A DNA stretch of 64,000 nt from Bradyrhizobium sp. CCGE-LA001 (GTDB lineage: Bacteria > Pseudomonadota > Alphaproteobacteria > Rhizobiales > Xanthobacteraceae). Under the pieces are notes generated by a model. It was not told the origin of the DNA. It saw nothing but the letters and a program-made list of their open reading frames with translations, and searched no databases. This document shows, in pieces, positions 48,401 to 57,051 of the stretch (positions are counted from its first letter, which is position 1; each line of letters opens with the position of its first letter). Location: contig NZ_CP013949.1 in the NCBI RefSeq assembly GCF_000296215.2, positions 6,689,501 through 6,753,500 of the forward strand, given 5' to 3'. The position numbers were made by a program, and so were the translations under genes.

Positions 48401-49963
48401 ATGCAATTGAAAAACGGAAAATCGTTTTTTGTTGCGGTCTCCCTGGGCATCATTTCAATCGCTCTGGGCAGTATCGCTGTCGTAGCACAGACCGAACTGC
48501 GGCCGGTCGATCCGATCACCGATCCCGGCGACTGCGTCGGGCCGGGTTGCCCCAGGACGCACGGCCTCGATGGGGTGGCGGCCGGCGCCGCGGCACCGGC
48601 CCGCGCCGGACGCAGCCTTGCCCCGATCGTGGATGGCGGCACCTGCACCGGGCCTGGTTGCGCGCGACGCGCGGGCAATCCAGCGGCCGCTAGTGCAGCA
48701 TCGCCCGCCGGTGCTGCAGCTCCCGCGCCACCGGCTGCGGGATGGTCCGATGGTGGCGTGAACGTGATCGTGGTCCCGGTGCCCCGGAGTCCACCCGGTA
48801 CAAATGGCCCCAACATCATCGTCGTGCCGGGCACGCCGGTCGGCCCGTCGTCTCCACGATCGAACGTTGATCCGGATCGGCAACCCGCATCCGCGACGAC
48901 GCATGTCGTACCGCAGGGCGGGACGGCCGTGATCATCGCCGACCCCAGTGTCGCAATCTCCCAGCGTGAGCAGCCGCGGTCAGCTGCGGCGGCGATGCCA
49001 CGGCACGGAGCCGGTCCGCAGACCTTCGACAGCGGCCTGACCGACTGCGACATTCCATTTGACGAATTGGCTAACCGCGCAAGGTCCTGCACGGCAGGCC
49101 CGGCTGCCGCGGGCCGCCGCTGCGAGCAATACTCGCTGTCGCAGTTCACTGAGGTCGTGCAGATGAGCATGTACAACAGCGCCGCCGGCCGCTGGGATGC
49201 GCTGTGCACCGGCACGTTGATTTCGCCGCAATGGGTCCTGACGGCGGCCCATTGCCTGATCGAGGACGATCCCCCGAGCAAGCGAGGCGCCAATTCGGGC
49301 GCTGACCTCATCATGGGCGCGGAGGAACTCCTCCAATTCCGGATCACCGCGGACAACGCCGTCACGCTCACCGCGACTGAACGCGAACGCAAGCTGTCGC
49401 GCGCGATTGTCTATGGCCGCTATGGCGGCTCCGCCAAGATCAACGATATCTACTATTCCGATGATCTCGCGCTGCTGCAACTGTCCTCGCCATATCCGGC
49501 GGATCCGGTCGAAACGGCTCGCCTGGCGAGTCCCGGAGGCTTTCTTCCAGACGCTACGATCGCGGGCTATGGCTTCTCGAACGCCGACCAGGGCACGCTC
49601 GGTCGCTTCAATCTGACCTGGCCGGTGCCGCTGCAGAAAGATGCCGGCGGTCAGTACAGGTTCAAGCCCGGCCAGGGCGACCGTCATAGGAGCGCCTTTT
49701 GTCAGGGCGATTCCGGCGGGCCGGTGCTGGCAGGGCGCAATCGAGGTTGTCGGCGAAGCGACAAGAGCAGGGAATTTCGCCCACGGTACATTCAGGGCGT
49801 CATTTCCTACAACACGCTAGTTCGCCCTGAGTTTGGCAGCCCCGAGATGCAATGGGCGCACGCCTGCATGAACGCGGAATCGATGGCGATGCAGGATGTG
49901 ACGATCAACGAGAGGCGGAGCTGGATTTGCGAGCGAACCGATCTTGAAGCCGGCGGATGCTGA
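48401..49963 (+). CDS. secreted trypsin-like S1 serine protease
   Basis: The protein begins at the ATG at 48401 with a signal peptide (SFFVAVSLGIISIALGSIAV, ending VVAQ). A long Pro-, Ala- and Gly-rich linker carries two Cys motifs, DCVGPGCPR and TCTGPGCARR. The protease domain has the triad in LTAAHC, DDLALLQLS and CQGDSGGPVLAG, and Cys pairs. It is 521 residues long, longer than usual owing to the linker. No Shine-Dalgarno precedes the ATG. It probably matures exported neighbours or acts as a degradative enzyme outside the cell. Confidence 0.85.
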   Translation: MQLKNGKSFFVAVSLGIISIALGSIAVVAQTELRPVDPITDPGDCVGPGCPRTHGLDGVAAGAAAPARAGRSLAPIVDGGTCTGPGCARRAGNPAAASAASPAGAAAPAPPAAGWSDGGVNVIVVPVPRSPPGTNGPNIIVVPGTPVGPSSPRSNVDPDRQPASATTHVVPQGGTAVIIADPSVAISQREQPRSAAAAMPRHGAGPQTFDSGLTDCDIPFDELANRARSCTAGPAAAGRRCEQYSLSQFTEVVQMSMYNSAAGRWDALCTGTLISPQWVLTAAHCLIEDDPPSKRGANSGADLIMGAEELLQFRITADNAVTLTATERERKLSRAIVYGRYGGSAKINDIYYSDDLALLQLSSPYPADPVETARLASPGGFLPDATIAGYGFSNADQGTLGRFNLTWPVPLQKDAGGQYRFKPGQGDRHRSAFCQGDSGGPVLAGRNRGCRRSDKSREFRPRYIQGVISYNTLVRPEFGSPEMQWAHACMNAESMAMQDVTINERRSWICERTDLEAGGC

Positions 49964-50045
49964 TGCGTGAAAATAACGCCTTGCGGCTGCTCTAGCGCAG
50001 GGATATGTTGAATGCATTGTCAACTTTAGATTTTGAGGGTGTGAT

Positions 50046-50558
50046 ATGCGTCAACACCTATTCGCATCCGTTGCGGCGCTCTCTGTCGTGCTGTCGCCAT
50101 GCCTTTTGCATTCAGAAGAAAATCCGGCGAGCAGTCTGGCGGGGAAGTGGACCTATCGAAGCTTTCACAACAACCCGACGCCGGTCGCGGATGATCCGAA
50201 CACGGCCGCGGAGAAAGCGCTGGCGCTGATTTTCGCGGAAGCCGTCTTCACCTTTGAGATCCCGACGAGCACCACGTTGAAGGGAGCGATCGACTGGCCG
50301 GGTGGCGGGCTCGATCTGCAAGGCACCGTCAAGCAGGACCCCGTCACGGGAGCGCCGATGGTGGAGATCGTGGGCCTCGGGCGTCCCGGCACCGGCACTG
50401 CCAACTGGGAATATGACTATCGCGGCCAGCTCAACTATCGATGGCCGGCTGGCGTCAACCAGGTGCCTGCGCTCGTCGGCAGCGTGATTCGTGCGAAGCC
50501 GCACGATGGCGCCCCGGCTGGCTATGTGGCCTCGTTCATCGCCGTGAAGCGGTCCTAA
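50046..50558 (+). CDS. exported protein with lipocalin/avidin-like core
   Basis: The 170-residue protein has a signal peptide (MRQHLFASVAALSVVLSPCL) and then AGKWTYRSFHNNP, a beta-barrel-like start seen in lipocalins and avidin-like proteins. The remainder alternates short strands (LIFAEAVFTFEIPTSTT, NWEYDYRGQLNYRWPAG). GAGGGTG precedes the ATG. It lies between the S1 protease and the multicopper oxidase and probably works with them in the periplasm. No known family was identified. Confidence 0.6.
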   Translation: MRQHLFASVAALSVVLSPCLLHSEENPASSLAGKWTYRSFHNNPTPVADDPNTAAEKALALIFAEAVFTFEIPTSTTLKGAIDWPGGGLDLQGTVKQDPVTGAPMVEIVGLGRPGTGTANWEYDYRGQLNYRWPAGVNQVPALVGSVIRAKPHDGAPAGYVASFIAVKRS

Positions 50559-50617
50559 AGGCGCGATCACCGGCTTCAGGGATTGCTCGGACCAGACCGA
50601 TCATTCGAGGTATTGCC

Positions 50618-52642
50618 ATGCCGACTCGCCTTTCATCGCAGGATCTCCTGACCAAGATAGGCTTTGGAAGGACAATCCGCACCGCTACCTTGAGCAGGAC
50701 TCTCAAGGGCATGTTTTTGCTCGCCGCAGCTCAGCTCGCCGGCACCGAGTTCGCATTGGGGCAGGCCGTGGAGCGCATCGCCGTGGATCCGCCTGTTGCC
50801 AACGCCGAGCGTCTATCACCGCGTGTGGGCGCGCCGGCACCGACGGCCGCTGGAGCGCCGTCGCGGGCCGGGCCGGTTGCCGGCGGAGAAGCGGTGATCA
50901 ACCTGAACATCCAATACACGGACGCCAAGATCTATAATCCGGGGCTCGGTCAATACGACTCGGTGAAATTGCGCTCCTATCGCGATGTTCGGGAAGTCGA
51001 GGCGCCGAAAGTCCCCTTCGTCGCACCGACGATAGAGATCGACCCCGGCGAGACCGTGCGGATCACGCTGAACAACGACAAGCTGCCCGCCGACCCGCGA
51101 TGCCCGCCGACCGATCCAGATGTCAACCATCCGAATTGCTTCAACCGGACCAACCTGCATGCGCACGGTCTTTGGGTCAGCCCCGCAGGGAACAGCGACA
51201 ATGTCCTGCTCAGCATCAATCAGGGCGTCAGCTTTCAGTACGAGTACAACCTGCCGCCGGATCATCCGGCGGGGACATACTGGTATCATCCGCACAGGCA
51301 CGGTTCGACGGCGCTTCAGGTGGCGAGCGGCATGGCCGGCGTGCTGATCGTCCGGGGCAATCGCCCGCCGGGCCCTGACGGTCGTGGTGACATCGATACC
51401 CTGTTGCGCAACAGCGATGGAACGAAATACCGCGAACGCGTCATCCTGCTGCAGCAGATCCAGTACGCGTGCCGGGATGCCAACGGTCAGATCAAACAGG
51501 ATGCTAACGGTCTCTACATCTGCGCCCCGACGGATGTTGGCGGCATCGAGGGTTATGATCAGTTCGGCCCGACGACGTGGCGAAAGTCCGGCCGTTACAC
51601 CAGCATCAATGGTGAGGTGATCCCAACCTTTGCCGGTGCCCTGGCCGGTGCGATCGAGCGCTGGCGCATCGTCCATGCCGGCGTGAGGGATACGGTCAAT
51701 CTGCAATTCAAGAAGATGCGGGCGAACGCCGATCCCTATGCGGTGATGGCAGCACCGCAGCAGGAGGACTGGGTGGCGCGCAACTGTCCCGGTAACGATC
51801 TGCTCCCGCAATTCCCTGTCGCCGCCGATGGGTTGACGCGTTCGCAGATCGTCGAGCGCTCCACTACTACGCTTCAGCCGGGCTATCGCGAGGACATGCT
51901 CGTGGTCTTCCCGGAGGCCGGCGATTATTGTGTGCTCGACGGCGCGGCGCCCGCCACCAGTACCGTGAACAGCCAGGCGAAGAGCCGTCAGTTTCTCGGC
52001 AAAGTGTCCGTTGCCGCGGGCGCCGCCGTCGCCGATCCCAAGGCGTACATCCAGGCGCAGCTCGTCGCGGCTGCCGACAGCTTCATGCCCGTGTCCGCGC
52101 GCCAGAAGGTGCGCAACGATCTGACAAACGGCCTTCGCCTCGATTCATTCGTCCCGCACGCCGCGATTGCCGATACCGATATCAAGCCTCCGCAGCGGGA
52201 GGCCAAATTCGAGATCGGGGCGGCGGGCTTCCAGATCAACGGCAATCCTTACAAGCCGGACCGCATTGACCAGTTGCTGCCGCTTGGCGGTATCGAGGAA
52301 TGGAAATTGTCCACTGTCAATGCGTTCGGACATCCGTTCCATATCCACGTCAATCCGTTTCAGATCGCCAAGATCATCAAAGACTCCACCGGCCAGGATG
52401 TGAGCGTGAGCGGCGATGCCGACGAGCCGCAATACGCCAACCTGAAGGGCGTATGGAAAGACACACTGTTCGTCCGCCAAGGATACACCGCCTACGTTTA
52501 CACTCGCTATCGCCGCTACATCGGAGACTTCGTCCTACATTGCCATATCCTGGATCATGAGGACCAGGGCATGATGCAGAACGTCCGTATCGGCATTCCC
52601 GACGGGACGGGTGGGATCGCAGCGGCACATCACAACCATTAA
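50618..52642 (+). CDS. multicopper oxidase (laccase-like), exported
   Basis: The ATG at 50618 has GAGGT upstream. The 674-residue protein has an N-terminal export signal (TLKGMFLLAAAQLAGTEFAL) and three cupredoxin domains. All four copper motifs are present: NLHAHGLWVSP, GTYWYHPHRHGSTALQ, HPFHIHVNPFQI and LHCHILDHEDQGMM. The final one supplies the type 1 Cys-His and lacks a Met four residues after the last His only in that it has Met after EDQG, as in laccases. It oxidises phenols or metal ions with reduction of dioxygen to water. It is followed by the tyrosinase gene, 34 bases away. Confidence 0.9.
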   Translation: MPTRLSSQDLLTKIGFGRTIRTATLSRTLKGMFLLAAAQLAGTEFALGQAVERIAVDPPVANAERLSPRVGAPAPTAAGAPSRAGPVAGGEAVINLNIQYTDAKIYNPGLGQYDSVKLRSYRDVREVEAPKVPFVAPTIEIDPGETVRITLNNDKLPADPRCPPTDPDVNHPNCFNRTNLHAHGLWVSPAGNSDNVLLSINQGVSFQYEYNLPPDHPAGTYWYHPHRHGSTALQVASGMAGVLIVRGNRPPGPDGRGDIDTLLRNSDGTKYRERVILLQQIQYACRDANGQIKQDANGLYICAPTDVGGIEGYDQFGPTTWRKSGRYTSINGEVIPTFAGALAGAIERWRIVHAGVRDTVNLQFKKMRANADPYAVMAAPQQEDWVARNCPGNDLLPQFPVAADGLTRSQIVERSTTTLQPGYREDMLVVFPEAGDYCVLDGAAPATSTVNSQAKSRQFLGKVSVAAGAAVADPKAYIQAQLVAAADSFMPVSARQKVRNDLTNGLRLDSFVPHAAIADTDIKPPQREAKFEIGAAGFQINGNPYKPDRIDQLLPLGGIEEWKLSTVNAFGHPFHIHVNPFQIAKIIKDSTGQDVSVSGDADEPQYANLKGVWKDTLFVRQGYTAYVYTRYRRYIGDFVLHCHILDHEDQGMMQNVRIGIPDGTGGIAAAHHNH

Positions 52643-52676
52643 GCGCGACGAAACGCCAAATGGATGGGAGAGAACT

Positions 52677-54251
52677 ATGACCCTTACCGTTCGTCCTTCT
52701 CTGACTCGCCGCGATCTGCTAGCCGCAGCAGCCGCGCTCGCGACATCGCAGGCTTTTCCGTCCGTCGCCTCGGCCCAGACCCCAAAATTCCGCCGCTGGG
52801 AGATCACCGACCCGGCGATGCCTCCGCGTGTTCTTGCCAGCTACAAGGCAGGGATCACAAAAATGCTGGCCTTGCCTCCAACCGATCCGCGGAACTGGTA
52901 TCGTAACGCGATCGTTCATCTCCTCGACTGCCCGCATGGCAATTGGTGGTTCCTGGGTTGGCATCGCGCATATCTCGGCTGGCTGGAGATGACGCTGCGC
53001 GATCTCTCCGGCGATCCGGAGTTTGCCTTGCCCTACTGGGACTGGACCAAGACGCAGCGCGTACCGCTGGCGATGTTTGAGGGTGTGCTTGATCCCAACA
53101 ACGGCGCATTCATCCCGACGTTCGAGAAATTCAAGACAGCCTTCGAGCCAGCCGTCACGGCGCTCTATGCGTCGTTTTCGCCCGAACAGAAGGGAGCGCT
53201 GGCGCTCCGGCCGTTTCCATTCACCACGCCGGCCGATTTCTGGCAGGTTTTGCCGCAAGTTTTCTTCAATCAGCCGAGTGCGCGAGGTCTGACGGCGACC
53301 AATCCGGATCTCGATTCCAACACGAGGTTGTCGGTCGGGATGAGCACGATACGCAGTGCGTTGCGGACCTCCCGGTTCGCCGGCAGCGGCGCTCCCGGCG
53401 CTCCGGCCGGCTTCCAGAGCGCGAAGGCTGCCAACCATAGCGGTGGCAGCATCAAGGGCATTCTCGAGAGCGGCCCCCACGACAACGTGCACGGCGCCAT
53501 GGGTGGCGGCGGAGATGCCTTCATGATCTCCTTCTTTTCCCCGGTGGACCCCATCTTCTTCCTGCATCATGGCAATCTGGATCGGCTGTGGACGGTCTGG
53601 ACGCGCCGGCAGACTGCGCTCGGACGTCCAATCCTTCCGCAGGGCGCCGATCTCACCGCGTGGTCCGACGAGAAGTTCCTGTTCTTTAGCAATGCAAAGG
53701 GCGAGCCGGTCTTGCAAAACAAGGCCGGTGACTACGCAGCGACTGATCTGTTTGACTACGATTATTCGCCGGGTTCGGGCGACGATCAGGTGCCGGCGCC
53801 GGGTCCGATGGCGGAAGCTTCACCGCAGGTATTTTCCGCCCAAGTGACATCCGCTGCGGTCGGAGCTTCGACCGCGGCCGGCGGTATCGCCAACGTGCCG
53901 GCGGCCGCTCTGGGAGCGACTGCTTCCGCCGACACCAGCCCTGTGGTGGAGATTACCATGAACCTCGGTCATGATGACGCTGGCCGCCGCTTTCGCGTGC
54001 TGGTGTCCGCCGGTTCGGGCAGTACGCCAGTTGCGGCCGGCGCGATCACTGTCTTCGGCCATCCCCATCACGGCCCGACAACATTTACGGTGCCGCTGCC
54101 GGATTCGCTGGCTTCGGCCGCGACCGGGGCAACCGTTCCGCTCGATGTGCGTGTCGTGCCGATCGGCACTCCGCCTCGTCCCGGTGTGGCCGCGACTGCA
54201 GCCGCAGCACCAGCACCTCTTGTCAGCGCGATCCGAATTAGGACAGACTAG
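52677..54251 (+). CDS. tyrosinase, Tat-exported
   Basis: The ATG at 52677 follows GGGAGAGAACT. The protein begins with a twin-arginine signal (TRRDLLAAAAALATSQAFPS). The CuA ligands are His81, His87 and His96 (HLLDCPHGNWWFLGWHRAYL). The CuB ligands are in SGPHDNVHGAMGG (His268, His272) and FFLHHGNLDRLW. A C-terminal beta-sandwich domain of about 130 residues (LGHDDAGRRFRVLVSAGSG) follows, like those of plant-type polyphenol oxidases. It oxidises monophenols or diphenols to quinones. Together with the oxidase before it this forms a phenol-oxidising unit. Confidence 0.9.
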   Translation: MTLTVRPSLTRRDLLAAAAALATSQAFPSVASAQTPKFRRWEITDPAMPPRVLASYKAGITKMLALPPTDPRNWYRNAIVHLLDCPHGNWWFLGWHRAYLGWLEMTLRDLSGDPEFALPYWDWTKTQRVPLAMFEGVLDPNNGAFIPTFEKFKTAFEPAVTALYASFSPEQKGALALRPFPFTTPADFWQVLPQVFFNQPSARGLTATNPDLDSNTRLSVGMSTIRSALRTSRFAGSGAPGAPAGFQSAKAANHSGGSIKGILESGPHDNVHGAMGGGGDAFMISFFSPVDPIFFLHHGNLDRLWTVWTRRQTALGRPILPQGADLTAWSDEKFLFFSNAKGEPVLQNKAGDYAATDLFDYDYSPGSGDDQVPAPGPMAEASPQVFSAQVTSAAVGASTAAGGIANVPAAALGATASADTSPVVEITMNLGHDDAGRRFRVLVSAGSGSTPVAAGAITVFGHPHHGPTTFTVPLPDSLASAATGATVPLDVRVVPIGTPPRPGVAATAAAAPAPLVSAIRIRTD

Positions 54252-54257
54252 CGATCA

Positions 54258-54659
54258 ATGCGAGCGGGCTTGTCGACCGGAGTTCTCATGGTCTGCGCCA
54301 GCGTGCTGTTTGCAAGTGCGCTTGATGGGCAGGAGAACGGTGTGATCGAATTGCTGTTATTGCGACCACTAGCCGCCAATGAGTCCGCCGAAATCCAGAT
54401 GGTCACCGGACCGCTGCCGAGCGGCGCTCGGCTGGAGGTTAGAACCGAACGAGGCGAACTCCTCGGCACCGTCAGACCATTTGGCATCCCGGATGCGCTC
54501 CGCGGTGAAACCGCCACGATTCCCGTACCACCGGTCACACTGGTGGATGGGCGGTTACGATTGCGCCTGCAGGTCGTTCAAAGGGATGCCTCTGCGCGTC
54601 CGCCGCAGCCAGGCGAAATCCGGCAGGTTAATCTCATAGCGGTGCCGGCGAACCGCTAG
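54258..54659 (+). CDS. small exported protein
   Basis: The 133-residue protein has an N-terminal signal (MRAGLSTGVLMVCASVLFAS). A beta-rich domain follows (GVIELLLLRPLAANESAEIQ, GARLEVRTERGELLGTVRP, GRLRLRLQVVQRDA). It begins six bases after the tyrosinase stop. It may be a chaperone, as small caddie-type proteins are for some tyrosinases, or a structural component; it has no Cys-, His- or Met-rich motif for copper delivery. The role is inferred only from position. Confidence 0.55.
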   Translation: MRAGLSTGVLMVCASVLFASALDGQENGVIELLLLRPLAANESAEIQMVTGPLPSGARLEVRTERGELLGTVRPFGIPDALRGETATIPVPPVTLVDGRLRLRLQVVQRDASARPPQPGEIRQVNLIAVPANR

Positions 54660-54843
54660 AAGCATGATAGATCAGGCCTAAGTTGCGGCGAAGGACGTGT
54701 CATGACGGATTCCGTCGCGGACAACGTCAACACTCAGACGACCAACTTTCTCGACAATCTTAGGCATGCCCTGCAGCCGGCCAACGAACCATTTCCCACA
54801 ATGCCGTGGTCTCGCGGGGAACTGCCTGAGTTCACAAAAGAAG

Positions 54844-55475
54844 GCAACACTTCCTGGAGGATGTGTTGCCTTGGGGCGGAGTTACGAGCAGCTATCCCTT
54901 GAAGATCGATGCGAGATTGCCCGCTTCTCGGCGAAGGCCGTGTTTCGCCTGCGGAACGGCGCATCGAGGCCGCCAGCCGCAGGGTCGCCGGCCATTGGGA
55001 AGTCGACCTGATGATGTTCTCTAAATACTGTCAGGCGGTCCTCACCGTGCATGAGCGCACCTCGCGCCTGCTGCTCGGCATCCGCCTCGCCAGCAAGGCC
55101 GCCCGCGGCGTCGCGCGCCATCTCGTGCGCTTGTTCGCTGATCTGCCGGAGAACCTGCGCCAGACCGTCACCTCCGACGATGGCACCGAGTTCGCTCATC
55201 ACTTGGCGCTGCACCGCCTCTCGATCGCGATTTTCTTCTGTGACCTTCACTCGCCCTGGCAGAAGGGTGGCATCGAGAACGCGATCGGACGGATGCGACG
55301 CTTCATCCCGCGGAAAACCGATCTCGCCACCCTGACAAGCACCGCTTTTCGTCGGCTCGTCGCCACCTACAACAACACTCCACGCAAGTGCCTTGACCTT
55401 CAGGACCCCGGCAGAGGCCTCCTCTCAAGTGTTGCACTTCGAGTGTGGATCCGCCACTGTCCTTATGGGATGACG
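54844..55475 (+). mobile_element. IS30-family transposase remnant
   Basis: An 8-base inverted repeat (GGCAACAC at 54844-54851, GTGTTGCC at 54864-54871) is followed by GRSYEQLSLEDRCEIARF, the beginning of an IS30 transposase. The middle is deleted; then AGHWEVDLMMFSKYCQAVLT (catalytic Asp), TSDDGTEF (second Asp region) and GGIENAIGRMRRFIPRKTDL (Glu) appear. After LDLQD near 55400 the end continues in another frame as TPAEASSQVLHFECGS to a stop near 55475. Internal deletion and frame changes make it inactive. Confidence 0.75.
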
Positions 55476-56063
55476 ACGGCAGGAGGTACTCGTCATGGTA
55501 AGCCGACCCTTTAAGCTTGAGCGCTGATACCGGTTGGGAACGGTTGGACGAGTTGCTCGGTCTAGCATAGGCCATTCATTTGCGTAGCCGACACAGCGAA
55601 CTGATGCTCACATCCGCCTGTTGCCGATACCGACCTCGCTCAACTTCGACACGCGTGACTAGGTATGGCGCCCGGCCACCGTCGTCAGCACGACATGGCG
55701 CGTGACGTCGGTTATCACGAGACGCCGATCGCCTGGCGGCTTGGCGAAACAGGCAGACCGGCAGCATTCCCTTTAGCCAGCCCTTTTCATAGCTGACGAA
55801 GAAGCCAACATCTCCGAGCGAGCTAAGCAGGTCGAGCGGTTCGAAATCACGAAGATGGAAGACAGGGGTTTCGCCGTGCTCTGACGGCGCCCGATCCGGT
55901 CGTACGCTGCCAGGTTAAATACCGATAGGGTGGAAGGAAACTTGAATTGTTTTTACAGGTCGCTTGGAATCGAGATTAACTCGGTTGCGAGCAGCACCAA
56001 GCAACCACAAATTGGACAATGATCAATGAGCGGTTCGATTTTACACCGCCGCTTTTTGCTGGA
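55476..56063. other. region without a recognised gene
   Basis: Only short frames occur between the IS30 remnant and the LodB-like gene. One minus-strand frame (55576-55767) and one plus-strand segment (EEANISERAKQVERFEITK near 55795) look partly coding, but no family can be named. Confidence 0.35.
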
Positions 56064-57050
56064 TTAGCCATGGACTTCACGACCTGAAAGGCGGTGTAGG
56101 TTGTAGATGCTGAAACGCCCTGCTTCGCAGCGAACGAATGTTGCGGTGACCGCGTCAGAATATAAACGAGCTGCGGCCGGACTCAATCGATCGGTCGATA
56201 GCAATGCACCCGTAGCCACCAACGCTGACGACAAAGCGTTGAACAGCCCCTGAGAGGCGATCGGATCGAACGCTATCGCCGCATCGCCCACTGCAATCCA
56301 ACCTTCGCCCGCAGCTTGTGAGAGGGTGCATGCGGATGCGTCTACGCTAAGCAGCGCGCGTCCAGCCGGTGTCCCGGAGGCGCGAATGCGCCAATTCTGG
56401 ACGCGCCCTCCCGGCCCATGGATGCGATAGGACCAGGTCGGTCCATCGCTGCGATAATCGAGCCACGATACTCTGTCGGCGGTCGCGTCGATGGCCGCAT
56501 CCTCGACCAGTTCGGCGACCATACGATCCCGGGCGGCCATGCGCGCACCCCGACGCCGCGCAATTGCGGCGGCGCGACCAGTGGCATCGACGACGATTTC
56601 CGCAAGCACGAGCTTGGCCCTCGCGCTATCGCTTGCACGACAGATGACGCCGCGGCCCGGCGTGACGCCGATTGCGCGCAGCCCGCAGAACATAACCCCG
56701 GCGGCGACAGCCTCGTCGCGAAGGCGCTCGTCGAAACGGGCGCGATCGACCACATAGCCGAGGCGGCAGGGATGACGCAGAAAGTCTTCGTACTCCCGCT
56801 CGCCCGAGCGGCCGGTTCGTCGAATTCCGAGACAGCCCCGCGCGATCGCCGGATCGGCCAGCACATGATCGAGTCCTAACGCCGCGACGGTGACAAGCGA
56901 GGCCGGCGCCAGGAGCTCGAGGCGGGTCGTCCGAGAGTTGCCGGATTCCGCAACGACGACCGTGCGACCCTTGAGGGCGAGTAGGCGTGCGGTGGTCAAC
57001 CCGGCAGGCCCCGCGCCGACCACGAGACAGTCGGTGCGCAGCACGTCCAA
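56064..57050 (-). CDS. LodB-like FAD-dependent protein
   Basis: The 328-residue flavoprotein opens with TDCLVVGAGPAGLTTARLLA and ends with GEGWIAVGDAAIAFDPIASQ followed by GLFNALSSA, the FAD fold of LodB and related single-component monooxygenases. It is the partner of the LodA-like gene, starting one base after its stop. LodB is required for formation of the cysteine tryptophylquinone in LodA (established for Marinomonas). The length is a little short for the family but complete in motifs. Confidence 0.8.
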   Translation of the reverse strand: MDVLRTDCLVVGAGPAGLTTARLLALKGRTVVVAESGNSRTTRLELLAPASLVTVAALGLDHVLADPAIARGCLGIRRTGRSGEREYEDFLRHPCRLGYVVDRARFDERLRDEAVAAGVMFCGLRAIGVTPGRGVICRASDSARAKLVLAEIVVDATGRAAAIARRRGARMAARDRMVAELVEDAAIDATADRVSWLDYRSDGPTWSYRIHGPGGRVQNWRIRASGTPAGRALLSVDASACTLSQAAGEGWIAVGDAAIAFDPIASQGLFNALSSALVATGALLSTDRLSPAAARLYSDAVTATFVRCEAGRFSIYNLHRLSGREVHG

Positions 57051-57051
57051 G

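Noticed and set aside
48148..49392. 414-codon minus-strand frame opposite the S1 protease
   Set aside because: The plus strand carries the full protease motifs. The minus frame is Ala/Gly/Pro/Ser-rich shadow sequence.
52719..53717. 332-codon minus-strand frame opposite the tyrosinase
   Set aside because: Copper ligands and Tat signal on the plus strand settle the coding strand.
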